From contig NZ_MRDE01000072.1 in the NCBI RefSeq assembly GCF_001968835.1, positions 124,001 through 188,000 on the forward strand: 64,000 nucleotides of DNA. Reading direction: 5' to 3'. Shown one piece after another: positions 29,229 through 36,305 of the stretch (position 1 is its first letter; each line of letters begins with the position of its first letter). The notes beneath the pieces were generated by a model. The model was not told the DNA's origin and searched no databases. It saw nothing but the letters and a program-made list of their open reading frames with translations. Origin of the DNA: Tersicoccus phoenicis (GTDB lineage Bacteria; Actinomycetota; Actinomycetes; Actinomycetales; Micrococcaceae). The position numbers were made by a program, and so were the translations under genes.

Positions 29229-30140
29229 TCAGTGCGCGGCGACGCCGAGTGCGGCGAACAGCTCCCCGCGGATTCGTGCCAGGTCCGCCGATCCCCGGTT
29301 CCGGGGACGGGCGCCGGGCACCGCGTGCACGGAGCGCACGCCCGCGGGCCCGCGGGCCGCAACTTCTCGGTACGTGACGACGCCGTCGGCGGTTCCGGCT
29401 CGGTTCGCAGCAGCGGCGTCGGCGGCAGCGTCGGCGTCGGGTCCGAGCAACACGATCCGGTCCGCGAGCTGGAGGGCCTCGTCCACGTCATGGGTGACGA
29501 GCAGGATGGTCGCCGGGGAGGCGGCATGCACCGAGAGGAGCAGGTCCTGCATCTTCAGCCGGGTGAGGGCGTCGAGCGCGCCGAACGGTTCGTCCAGGAG
29601 CAGCACGTACGGGTCGCGGGCCAGCGCCCGAGCCAGGGAGGCACGCTGCGCCATGCCCCCGGAGACGGCTCGCGGGCGGTACCCGGCGAAGTCGGCCAGG
29701 CCGACCAGCTCCAGCAACTCGTCGACGCGCGCGTCCTCGGCGGCGGAACGACGGCGGCGCGTGCGGGGCAGGCCGAGCGCGACGTTCTCCCGGAGGCTGC
29801 GCCAGGGCAACAGACGCGGTTCCTGGAAGGCGACGGCGCAGCGCCGGTCCCAGGAGCGGACGGCGGCGTCACCGATGACGATGGAGCCGGTGGTCGGCGC
29901 GTCCAGTCCGGCGGCGAGGCGCAACAGGGTCGACTTGCCACAACCGCTGGGGCCGAGCACCGCGATCACCTCACCGGGGGCCACGTGCAGGTCGACGCCG
30001 GCGACGACGTCGTGGGGACCGAAGCTGCGGCCGACACCGCGGAAAGTGATCCCCGCGTCGGTGCCGGACCAGAATTCGGGCGAGTCGGCGGGGTCGGCGA
30101 CCCCGGAGACGGCGGTATGCGCGGGCGAGAACAGACTCAC
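29229..30140 (-). CDS. ssuB: ABC transporter ATP-binding protein (SsuB/TauB family)
   Basis: This is a 303-residue ATPase of a NitT/TauT/Ssu-type importer. Walker A is GPSGCGKST (about residues 63-71), the Q-loop is AFQEPRLLPW, the ABC signature is VSGGMAQRASLARAL and Walker B is VLLLDEPFGALD with switch histidine in LLVTHDVDEAL. The C-terminal 65 residues are Ala/Arg-rich and unusual. GTG 30140 lies 13 nt after the P1 stem of a SAM-I riboswitch, and its only ribosome-binding site (GGAG) is within that stem. A 170-bp gap separates it from ssuA; nothing notable is seen there. Confidence 0.88.
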   Translation of the reverse strand: MSLFSPAHTAVSGVADPADSPEFWSGTDAGITFRGVGRSFGPHDVVAGVDLHVAPGEVIAVLGPSGCGKSTLLRLAAGLDAPTTGSIVIGDAAVRSWDRRCAVAFQEPRLLPWRSLRENVALGLPRTRRRRSAAEDARVDELLELVGLADFAGYRPRAVSGGMAQRASLARALARDPYVLLLDEPFGALDALTRLKMQDLLLSVHAASPATILLVTHDVDEALQLADRIVLLGPDADAAADAAAANRAGTADGVVTYREVAARGPAGVRSVHAVPGARPRNRGSADLARIRGELFAALGVAAH

Positions 30141-30152
30141 GTCAGATCAACT

Positions 30153-30240
30153 CCATCGATCCTGGCGGTAGCACCCGCTCCGACGAGTCGGTGGGTTGCT
30201 GCGGCGTCACTGAGCCAGATCTCTCGGCCGCTCGGGATGG
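30153..30240 (-). promoter_or_regulatory. SAM-I (S-box) riboswitch upstream of ssuB
   Basis: On the minus strand P1 is CCATC (30236-30240) with GATGG (30153-30157). P2 is GCGGC/GCCGC. The conserved core GCAGCAACC and GGTGCTACCGCCAGG are present, matching the S-box consensus and the second copy at 31001. P3 is short (CCGA/TCGG). The 3' strand of P1 runs into GGAG, the only ribosome-binding site of ssuB, so SAM binding should directly hide it. Confidence 0.88.
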
Positions 30241-30250
30241 TATGCGGCCC

Positions 30251-30281
30251 ACTGTAACGGCATCACCGGCCCGTCTGGCAA
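30251..30281 (-). promoter_or_regulatory. Promoter of the SAM-riboswitch/ssuB transcript
   Basis: On the minus strand TTGCCA (30276-30281) and TACAGT (30251-30256) are 19 bp apart, placing the transcript start just before the riboswitch P1 stem. The remainder of the 30241-30480 gap shows no other feature I can name. Confidence 0.5.
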
Positions 30282-30493
30282 ACACGCTCGCTCGTTCGCG
30301 CGCCATGATCTGTCACACTCCTGCTGCTTTCCTCTCCCGCCAGCTCGCGGAGAGTTGCTGCATCCGGCGCCTCACAGGGTCACAGTCCTGTGTGGAGCAC
30401 ACGTCCGCAGGCTGACGCAGTAGGGGTGGCGAGCTGGCCCAGCCGGGGTCGCGAGCCTGGCCGGGCCGGAGAAATGCCGGGAGAATGAGGGGC

Positions 30494-30919
30494 ATGACCC
30501 ACCGGAACGACCCGGAAACCATGCGTCGCCTGCTCAGCACGCCCGGCCGCTGGGCGGTCGTCGGGCTGAGCGGGAATCCGCATCGGGTTGCCCCAGGCAT
30601 CGCGGCGATGCTGCGGGACCGGCTCGGAATGGAGATCGTGCCGGTCAACCCGCGCGGCGAGGCGGCGCTCGGCGAACCGGGCCACCGCACGCTCGCGGAC
30701 GCGACGGCGGCCGGTGGACCGATCGACGTCGTCGACTGTTTCGTCAACTCGACCAACGTCGGCGCCGTCGTGGACCAGGCGATCGAGGCCGGGGCCGGTG
30801 CGGTGTGGCTCCAGCTCGGGGTGGTCGACGACGCCGCGGCCGCTCGCGCCACCGCCGCCGGGCTCGACGTCGTGATGGACACCTGCCCCGTGATCGAGGC
30901 ACCCCGCTTCGGTCTGTGA
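30494..30919 (+). CDS. CoA-binding domain protein
   Basis: This is a 141-residue single-domain protein of the CoA-binding (YccU-like) family with a Rossmann fold: WAVVGLSGNPHRVAPGIAAML, then VPVNPRGEAALGE, VDVVDCFVNSTNVGAVVDQAI-type strand and VWLQLGVVDDAAAARATAAGLDVVMDTCPVIE. Relatives bind CoA or nucleotide; function is unclear. It lies between two SAM-regulated transcripts on opposite strands, and a second family member is at 33777. ATG 30494 follows GAGAAT by 7 nt, so the mRNA is probably leaderless. Confidence 0.78.
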   Translation: MTHRNDPETMRRLLSTPGRWAVVGLSGNPHRVAPGIAAMLRDRLGMEIVPVNPRGEAALGEPGHRTLADATAAGGPIDVVDCFVNSTNVGAVVDQAIEAGAGAVWLQLGVVDDAAAARATAAGLDVVMDTCPVIEAPRFGL

Positions 30920-30963
30920 GCCGCCCCGCCACGGCGGACGTGACGCCGGATGGCGGACCCGGG

Positions 30964-30993
30964 TTGCCCGGTGGCGCGCGAACAGCGCACAAT
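30964..30993 (+). promoter_or_regulatory. Promoter of the sfnG-metY transcript
   Basis: TTGCCC (30964-30969) and CACAAT (30988-30993) are 18 bp apart. The predicted start is at about 31000, the first base of the riboswitch. Confidence 0.55.
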
Positions 30994-31000
30994 GGCTGCA

Positions 31001-31095
31001 CCATCCCGAGCGGCCGAGAGATCTGGATCGATGACGCCGCAGCAACCGTGGTCGAAGAACCGCTGACCACACGGTGCTACCGCCAGAAGCGATGG
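31001..31095 (+). promoter_or_regulatory. SAM-I (S-box) riboswitch upstream of sfnG-metY
   Basis: P1 is CCATC (31001-31005) with GATGG (31091-31095). P2 uses GCGGC/GCCGC, and P3 is a good GTGGTC/GACCAC stem. The conserved GCAGCAACC and GGTGCTACCGCCAG are present. About 115 nt separate it from the sfnG ATG; that stretch has no clear terminator hairpin with a T-run, so the switching mechanism is not evident. A nine-codon reading frame starts at the ATG inside P1 (31092-31118). Confidence 0.9.
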
Positions 31096-31209
31096 AAGAG
31101 AGCGCGCAGCAATCTTGAGCATCGAGCAGGAGCCGCCTGCCCGCATGCGTCCATTGCCGGGAACCCAGCGGTCCGCCCGATGAAGGAACCGTCCAGTGAA
31201 GGACCCCCG

Positions 31210-32382
31210 ATGAGCAGCACCGACCCACGGATCGATCTCGCCCGGCCCCTGTCGTTCGCCTACTGGGTCCCCAACGTCTCCGGCGGCCTGGTGGTCTCCA
31301 CGATCGAGCAACGGACCAGCTGGGACTTCGACTACAACAAGAAGCTGGCCCGGATCGCGGAGGACGCCGGTTTCGAGTACGCGCTGTCGCAGACCCGGTA
31401 CGCCGCCAGCTACGGGGCCGACAAGCAGCACGAGGCGACGTCGTTCTCCCTCGCCCTGCTGGCCGCCACCGAGAAGCTGAAGGTGATCGCCGCCGTCCAC
31501 CCCGGCATGTGGCACCCCGGGGTGCTGGCGAAGTACATCATCACGGCCGACCACATCTCGGGCGGCCGGGCCGCCGTGAACATCGTCTCCGGCTGGCTTC
31601 GCGCCGAGTTCGACGGGTTCGGCCTGCCGTGGCTGGAGCACGACGAGCGGTACGTGCGCACCGAGGAGTTCATCTCCATCCTGCGCGGGCTGTGGACCGA
31701 GCAGGACTTCTCGTTCCACGGGAAGTACTACGACATCAGCGACTTCACGCTCTCCCCCGCCCCGGTGTCCGTGCCCGGGCGTGCCCACCCGGACATCTTC
31801 TTCGGCGGCAACTCCACCGCGGCGCGGATCGCCGCCGGCCACGTCGCCGACTGGTACTTCTCCAACGGCAAGGACTTCGAGGGGTTCACCGAGCAGTTCA
31901 ACGACGTGCACGCCTCCGCCGCGGCGATCGGGCGGACCGCGCCGCGCTTCGGCCTGAACGGGTTCGTCATCGCCCGGGACAGCGAGAAGGAAGCCCGGGA
32001 CACGTTGCGGGAGATCGTCGAGAAGGCGCACCGGCCCGCCGTCGAGGGCTTCCGCGGCGCCGTCCAGGAGGCGGGCCCGGCCACGAAGGACGGCAAGGGC
32101 ATGTGGGCCGACTCCTCGTTCGAGGACCTGATCCAGTACAACGACGGCTTCCGCACCCAGCTGATCGGCACCCCGGAGCAGATCGCCGAGCGGATCGTCG
32201 CCTACAAGCAGCGGGGCGTGAACCTGCTGCTCACCTGCTACCTGCACTTCCAGGAGGAGGTCGCCGCGTTCGGCCGGGACATCCTGCCGATCGTGCGCGA
32301 ACTGGAGGCCGACCTGGCCCGCAAGCACGGCGTCGAGCTCGGTGATCCCGAGCTCGCCGCCACGTCGACAGGAGGACACTGA
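31210..32382 (+). CDS. sfnG: FMNH2-dependent dimethylsulfone monooxygenase (SfnG-like, luciferase family)
   Basis: This 390-residue luciferase-like monooxygenase should convert dimethylsulfone to methanesulfinate using reduced flavin. It begins FAYWVPNVSGGLVVSTIEQR and has LSQTRYAASYGADKQHEATSF, AAVHPGMWHPGVLAKYI, DHISGGRAAVNIVSGWLRAEF and FFGGNSTAARIAAGHVADWYF, all typical of SfnG and close SsuD relatives. The SAM riboswitch upstream and the metY gene 3 bp downstream support a role in sulfur supply for methionine. ATG 31210 has GAAGGA upstream. Discrimination from other sulfonate monooxygenases rests on overall resemblance. Confidence 0.82.
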   Translation: MSSTDPRIDLARPLSFAYWVPNVSGGLVVSTIEQRTSWDFDYNKKLARIAEDAGFEYALSQTRYAASYGADKQHEATSFSLALLAATEKLKVIAAVHPGMWHPGVLAKYIITADHISGGRAAVNIVSGWLRAEFDGFGLPWLEHDERYVRTEEFISILRGLWTEQDFSFHGKYYDISDFTLSPAPVSVPGRAHPDIFFGGNSTAARIAAGHVADWYFSNGKDFEGFTEQFNDVHASAAAIGRTAPRFGLNGFVIARDSEKEARDTLREIVEKAHRPAVEGFRGAVQEAGPATKDGKGMWADSSFEDLIQYNDGFRTQLIGTPEQIAERIVAYKQRGVNLLLTCYLHFQEEVAAFGRDILPIVRELEADLARKHGVELGDPELAATSTGGH

Positions 32383-32385
32383 CCG

Positions 32386-33780
32386 ATGGCCGATCACCGT
32401 TTCGGATTCCGCACCCGCGCGCTGCATGCCGGGGGCACGCCCGACGCCGAGCACGGCGCCCGGGCGGTGCCGATCTACCAGTCGACGTCGTTCGTGTTCC
32501 AGGACACGGCCGACGCGGCCAACCTGTTCGCCCTGCAGAAGTACGGGAACATCTACTCGCGGATCGGCAACCCGACGGTCGCCGCGCTGGAGGAGCGGAT
32601 CGCGTCACTCGAGGGCGGGATCGGTGCCGTCGCCACCTCCTCCGGGATGGCAGCGGAGTTCATCACCTTCGCCGCGCTGACCGGGGCCGGGGACCACATC
32701 GTCGCCTCCTCCCAGCTGTACGGCGGCACCATCACCCAGCTCGACGTGACGCTGCGCCGGTTCGGGGTCGAGACGACGTTCGTCCCCGGCACCGACCCGG
32801 CCGACTTCGCCGCCGCCGTCCGGCCGGAGACGAAGGCCGTGTACACCGAGGTGGTGGCCAACCCCTCCGGCGAGGTGGCCGATCTGGCCGGGCTCGCCGC
32901 GGTGGCGCACGACGCCGGGGTGCCGCTGGTGGTCGACGCGACGCTGTCCACCCCGTACCTGATCCGGCCGATCGAACACGGCGCGGACATCGTCATCCAC
33001 TCGGCGACCAAGTTCCTCGGCGGCCACGGAACCACCCTCGGCGGTGTCGTCGTCGAGAGCGGCCGGTTCGACTGGGGCAACGGGAAGTTCCCGGCCATGA
33101 CGGAACCGGTGCCCTCCTACGGCAACGTGTCCTGGTGGGGCAATTTCGGGGAGTACGGGTTCCTGACCAAACTGCGGTCCGAGCAGCTGCGTGACATCGG
33201 GCCGTCCCTCTCCGCGCAGTCCGCCTTCGCGCTCCTGCAGGGTGTCGAGACCCTGCCGCAGCGGATGGACGCGCACCTGGCCAACGCCCGGGCCGTCGCC
33301 ACGTGGCTGGACGACGACGAACGGGTCTCCTACGTCAACTGGGCCGGGCTGTCCTCCCATCCGCACCACGAGCGCGCGGCCCGGTACCTGCCGCTCGGCC
33401 CGGGGTCGGTGTTCAGTTTCGGGGTGCGCGGCGGCCGGGCTGCCGGGGAACGATTCATCGAGTCCCTGCAGTTGGCCAGTCACCTGGCCAACGTCGGGGA
33501 TTCCCGGACGCTGGTGCTGCATCCCGGGTCGACGACGCACCGGCAGCTGAGCACCGAGCAACTCGCCGCGGGCGGGGTGAACGAGGACCTGATCCGGATC
33601 TCGGTGGGTCTGGAGGACGTCGAGGACATCCTGTGGGACCTCGACCAGGCCCTGACCGCCGCGCAGGAGACAGCGGCCGAGACCGGTGAACTGGACACCA
33701 ACGACGACACCTTCGTCACGCCCGAGGTGGCTGGCCCTGCCGACGGCGTGCCGTCCTGCGAGATCGGAGCACGCGCATGA
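32386..33780 (+). CDS. metY: O-acetylhomoserine sulfhydrylase
   Basis: MetY is a PLP enzyme that makes homocysteine from O-acetylhomoserine and sulfide, the direct sulfhydrylation route to methionine. The 464-residue product has RALHAGGTPDAEHGARAVPIYQSTSFVF at the N-terminus, the SSGMAAEF cofactor region, and the Schiff-base lysine in HSATKFLGGHGTTLGG. The C-terminal 30 residues extend past the usual end. ATG 32386 follows AGGAGG closely. It lies 3 bp after sfnG and overlaps the next gene by ATGA, so all three should be one transcript under SAM control. Confidence 0.93.
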   Translation: MADHRFGFRTRALHAGGTPDAEHGARAVPIYQSTSFVFQDTADAANLFALQKYGNIYSRIGNPTVAALEERIASLEGGIGAVATSSGMAAEFITFAALTGAGDHIVASSQLYGGTITQLDVTLRRFGVETTFVPGTDPADFAAAVRPETKAVYTEVVANPSGEVADLAGLAAVAHDAGVPLVVDATLSTPYLIRPIEHGADIVIHSATKFLGGHGTTLGGVVVESGRFDWGNGKFPAMTEPVPSYGNVSWWGNFGEYGFLTKLRSEQLRDIGPSLSAQSAFALLQGVETLPQRMDAHLANARAVATWLDDDERVSYVNWAGLSSHPHHERAARYLPLGPGSVFSFGVRGGRAAGERFIESLQLASHLANVGDSRTLVLHPGSTTHRQLSTEQLAAGGVNEDLIRISVGLEDVEDILWDLDQALTAAQETAAETGELDTNDDTFVTPEVAGPADGVPSCEIGARA

Positions 33781-34289
33781 GCACCACGTCCACGGCAGAG
33801 CACACGACCCGCACCTGGACCGGTCCGACCGCGGCCGAGCGGTTGGCCATCCTGCGGAACGCGCGGTCCATCGCCATCGTCGGCGCCTCGGACAAGCCCT
33901 CCCGCGCCTCTTACTTCGTGGCGACCTACCTGCTGTCCTCCTCCCCGTACCGCGTGTACTTCGTCAACCCGGTGGCGAGTCAGATCCTCGGCCAGCCGGT
34001 GTACGCGTCCCTCGCGGACTTGCCGGAGACGCCGGACGTCGTCGACGTGTTCCGCAAGCACGACGACTTGCCCGGCGTCCTTGCCGAGACGATCGACGTC
34101 GGGGCGGGCACCATCTGGTTGCAACTGGGCTCGTGGCACGAGGGCGTGGCCGTCGACGCCGAGGCCGCGGGGCTGAACGTCGTCATGGACCGATGCGTGA
34201 AGATCGAGCACGCCCGGTTCCACGGCGGCCTGCATCTGGCCGGATTCGACACGGGGGTGATCTCCTCGAAGCGCCAGGTGCGGGCCTGA
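33777..34289 (+). CDS. CoA-binding domain protein (YccU-like)
   Basis: This 170-residue protein has the CoA-binding fold: SIAIVGASDKPSRASYFVATYLL, YRVYFVNPVASQILGQPVYASL, VVDVFRKHDDLPGVLAETIDVGAGTIWLQLG and LNVVMDRCVKIEHARFHGGLHLAG. The family is often found beside metY in actinobacteria. A link to homocysteine or sulfur metabolism is inferred from context only. Its ATG overlaps the metY stop, so it is translationally coupled. It differs in length and sequence from the family member at 30494, so the two are not a recent duplication. Confidence 0.82.
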   Translation: MSTTSTAEHTTRTWTGPTAAERLAILRNARSIAIVGASDKPSRASYFVATYLLSSSPYRVYFVNPVASQILGQPVYASLADLPETPDVVDVFRKHDDLPGVLAETIDVGAGTIWLQLGSWHEGVAVDAEAAGLNVVMDRCVKIEHARFHGGLHLAGFDTGVISSKRQVRA

Positions 34290-34377
34290 CACCGCCGGAG
34301 GCCTGCCCCCCGCTGGGTCGAACGCGTGGGAACCTGGATCCAAGAACCATGCGTCGTCTCCGACCGCAGGCATGCGG

Positions 34378-34397
34378 ATGATGTATCGTTACATCAT
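34378..34397. promoter_or_regulatory. Palindromic operator over the vapB promoter and start codon
   Basis: ATGATGTA-TCGT-TACATCAT is a perfect 8-bp inverted repeat. It covers the -10 box TATCGT (34384-34389) and the AT of the vapB ATG. Ribbon-helix-helix antitoxins usually repress their own operon through such sites, so this is the likely VapB operator, and the transcript is probably leaderless. Confidence 0.65.
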
Positions 34398-34653
34398 GCT
34401 TCGCACTCAGATCTCCCTGACTGTGGAAGAGCGGCGACTCCTGGACAGGGAGGCTGCGCGCACAGGTCGCTCGATCTCCGCACTGATCCGCGATGCCGTG
34501 TCCAGGACCTACGGCCCCGGGGGAGATGTCGACGCTGATTTCCGAGCCATCGATGCCGCGCTCGGCGCCTGGGGTGACCGCGACCTCGACGGCGAAGCGT
34601 ATGTCGAGCGCTTGCGCTCGGCGAACCGGTTGGAGCAGGCAGTTGCACGATGA
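34396..34653 (+). CDS. vapB: VapB-like ribbon-helix-helix antitoxin
   Basis: This 85-residue antitoxin begins MLRTQISLTVEERRLLDREAARTGRSISALIRDAV, a ribbon-helix-helix DNA-binding domain. The C-terminal half is acidic then basic and should wrap the toxin. ATG 34396 was chosen because a -10 box ends 6 nt before it; two upstream ATGs (34372, 34381) lie before that box. The stop overlaps the toxin start (ATGA). No other mobile marker is nearby, but AT-richer bases just upstream fit a transferred module. Confidence 0.82.
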   Translation: MLRTQISLTVEERRLLDREAARTGRSISALIRDAVSRTYGPGGDVDADFRAIDAALGAWGDRDLDGEAYVERLRSANRLEQAVAR

Positions 34654-35027
34654 CGGTCGTCGTCGACACGTCGGTGTTGGTCGATGTGCTCCGAGGAGAG
34701 TCGGCCGCGGCTTCCGTTCTCCGCAAGGCGCGTGAGTCCGGCCATCTGCATGCAAGCGAGGTGACCAGACTGGAAGTGCTGGCCGGGATGCGTGCTCGCG
34801 AGGAGGATGCGACCCGAGCGCTGTTCGGTGCCTTCGTGTGGCATCCGGTGGACGAGAGGATCGCCGAGATCGCTGGTGAACTCGGACGACGGTGGCTGCC
34901 CGGCAATCGCGGCATCGACTCGGCAGACCTCGCCATCGCCGCCACCACCATCGCCCTCGACGCCCGGGTGTTCACTCGCAACATCAAGCACTTCCCGATG
35001 TTCGGCGAGCTGTCTGCGCCGTATTGA
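34650..35027 (+). CDS. vapC: VapC PIN-domain toxin
   Basis: The 125-residue toxin is a PIN-domain ribonuclease that cleaves specific RNAs (tRNA or rRNA in studied cases). The acidic Mg2+-binding residues are present in VVDTSVLVDVL (Asp6), ASEVTRLEVLAGM (Glu about 42), and the C-terminal GIDSADLAIAATTI (two Asp near 92-95) plus FTRNIKHFPMF. The active site looks intact, so the toxin is probably functional. It overlaps vapB by 4 bp. Confidence 0.88.
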   Translation: MTVVVDTSVLVDVLRGESAAASVLRKARESGHLHASEVTRLEVLAGMRAREEDATRALFGAFVWHPVDERIAEIAGELGRRWLPGNRGIDSADLAIAATTIALDARVFTRNIKHFPMFGELSAPY

Positions 35028-35137
35028 GGTGTGGATTCCCGGCCATCGAGTCGCTTGTCAGCGACCGATTCACCGGTGGCCGGAAGCGATTTTTCCTCCG
35101 CGAATCGGACGGGATGGGACGTGACCAGCTTTCACCC

Positions 35138-35143
35138 CATAAT
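35138..35143 (+). promoter_or_regulatory. -10 box (CATAAT), leaderless promoter
   Basis: CATAAT ends 6 nt before the ATG at 35150. It is the best -10 match in the window. Confidence 0.55.
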
Positions 35144-35149
35144 GAACCC

Positions 35150-35683
35150 ATGCAGATCAGCCCTGGAGAGCTCGAGCCCGCTACCGGTGTGGGCACCGCT
35201 CGATTGATTCTCCGTCCGATGACCGCCAGTGACGTGGAGGCCATGCTCGCCGGCGCGCACCCCGCCGAATGGGCCGAGGACTTCCCGCAGCCCATGGACG
35301 TGGACACCGCGCGCATGCTCGAGGACGGCGGCGGCGCCTTCGACATCGCCACCTCCTTCGGCCGGCTGGCCATCGTGGAGCGCGGCACCGGCCTGGTGGT
35401 CGGAACGATCGGGTTCGAGGGGCCGCCGATCGATCGGGTGGGCGAATTGATCTGCAGCGTCTGCCCGTCGCGGCGCAACCGCGGTTACGCCACCGAAGCC
35501 ACGACCGCCGTCGTCGACTTCACGTTCTCGTTCCCGCAGATCACGGCCGTGCAGGCCAGCACGACGTGGGACGGTCATGCCGCGCAGCGGGTCCTGGTGA
35601 AGTGCGGGTTCACGCCGCTGGACGCGGATCCCGACGCCACGTTCGAACGCGGCTACCGCCGGGAGCGCCCGGCCACCGTCTGA
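35150..35683 (+). CDS. GNAT-family N-acetyltransferase
   Basis: This 177-residue protein resembles RimJ/RimL-type acetyltransferases. It has TARLILRPMTASDVEAML at the start, VVGTIGFEGPP in the centre, and the acetyl-CoA-binding region RRNRGYATEATTAVVDF (about residues 106-122) with ASTTWDGHAAQRVLVKCGF after it. The substrate cannot be told. The 3' end overlaps the convergent DUF1990 gene by 31 bp. ATG 35150 lies 6 nt after a strong -10 box. Confidence 0.8.
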   Translation: MQISPGELEPATGVGTARLILRPMTASDVEAMLAGAHPAEWAEDFPQPMDVDTARMLEDGGGAFDIATSFGRLAIVERGTGLVVGTIGFEGPPIDRVGELICSVCPSRRNRGYATEATTAVVDFTFSFPQITAVQASTTWDGHAAQRVLVKCGFTPLDADPDATFERGYRRERPATV

Positions 35684-36303
35684 TCCCTCTCCGCGGTTAC
35701 GACCGCGCGGGCGGCGTCGACGTACCGGTCGGTGATGAACCGCTGCAGCCGGCGGCCGATCGGTGCTCCGAGGGTGAACACCGCGGTCGCGGGTCGGCTG
35801 AACGCCCGCACCTCGAACTCGACGTCGCCGTCGTCGTAGAGGTGCGCGAGGAACGCCTCCTCGCCCCGCTCGGGGTGGCCGGGCAGCGTGCCGTAGCCGA
35901 AGCCCGACGTCGCGACCGGGGTCCGACCCGCGAGCGGGCTGACGACCGTGGCCGGGGCCACCCAGACGACGCGGCAGGGGGCCGTCAGCCCGGCGCACAA
36001 CAGCCCACGGAGGAAGACCGGGACGCGCGCGACGGCGTCGGCTCCGAGCAGGGTCGCCGCACTGACGGTGCTGCGCACCTGCGCGCCGGGCCGGGCGACG
36101 TCGTCGTCGGCGTCGACGCTCAGTCCCGCACCGGAGAGGATCTCCCAGTGGGCGATCGCCGTGCCCAGCCGCTCGAACGCGTGCTCGCCGTGCCCGACGA
36201 CGCCGCGGCGGTTCGTCCACCGGTATCCCGGCGGCCACCAGCCGGCCGCGGTCCACCCGACCTGATGGTAGGTCAGCCCCCGCGCCACCGCGGCGGGAGG
36301 CAC
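35653..36303 (-). CDS. DUF1990 family protein
   Basis: This 216-residue protein contains LTYHQVGWTAAGWWPPGYRWTNRRGVVGHGEHAFERLGTAI-type N-terminal and GFGYGTLPGHPERGEEAFLAHL regions, the hallmarks of DUF1990. The function is unknown; the family is common in Actinobacteria and plants. GTG 36303 starts 2 bp after the nitrilase stop, suggesting one operon. An internal GTG at 36288 is an alternative start. The last 31 bp overlap the convergent GNAT gene. Confidence 0.75.
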   Translation of the reverse strand: MPPAAVARGLTYHQVGWTAAGWWPPGYRWTNRRGVVGHGEHAFERLGTAIAHWEILSGAGLSVDADDDVARPGAQVRSTVSAATLLGADAVARVPVFLRGLLCAGLTAPCRVVWVAPATVVSPLAGRTPVATSGFGYGTLPGHPERGEEAFLAHLYDDGDVEFEVRAFSRPATAVFTLGAPIGRRLQRFITDRYVDAARAVVTAERDQTVAGRSRR

Positions 36304-36305
36304 GG

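Noticed and set aside
30191-30415. Small similar peptides encoded over both riboswitches on the opposite strands
   Set aside because: The resemblance (PDLSAARDG) comes from the conserved RNA sequence read in reverse, not from a protein family.
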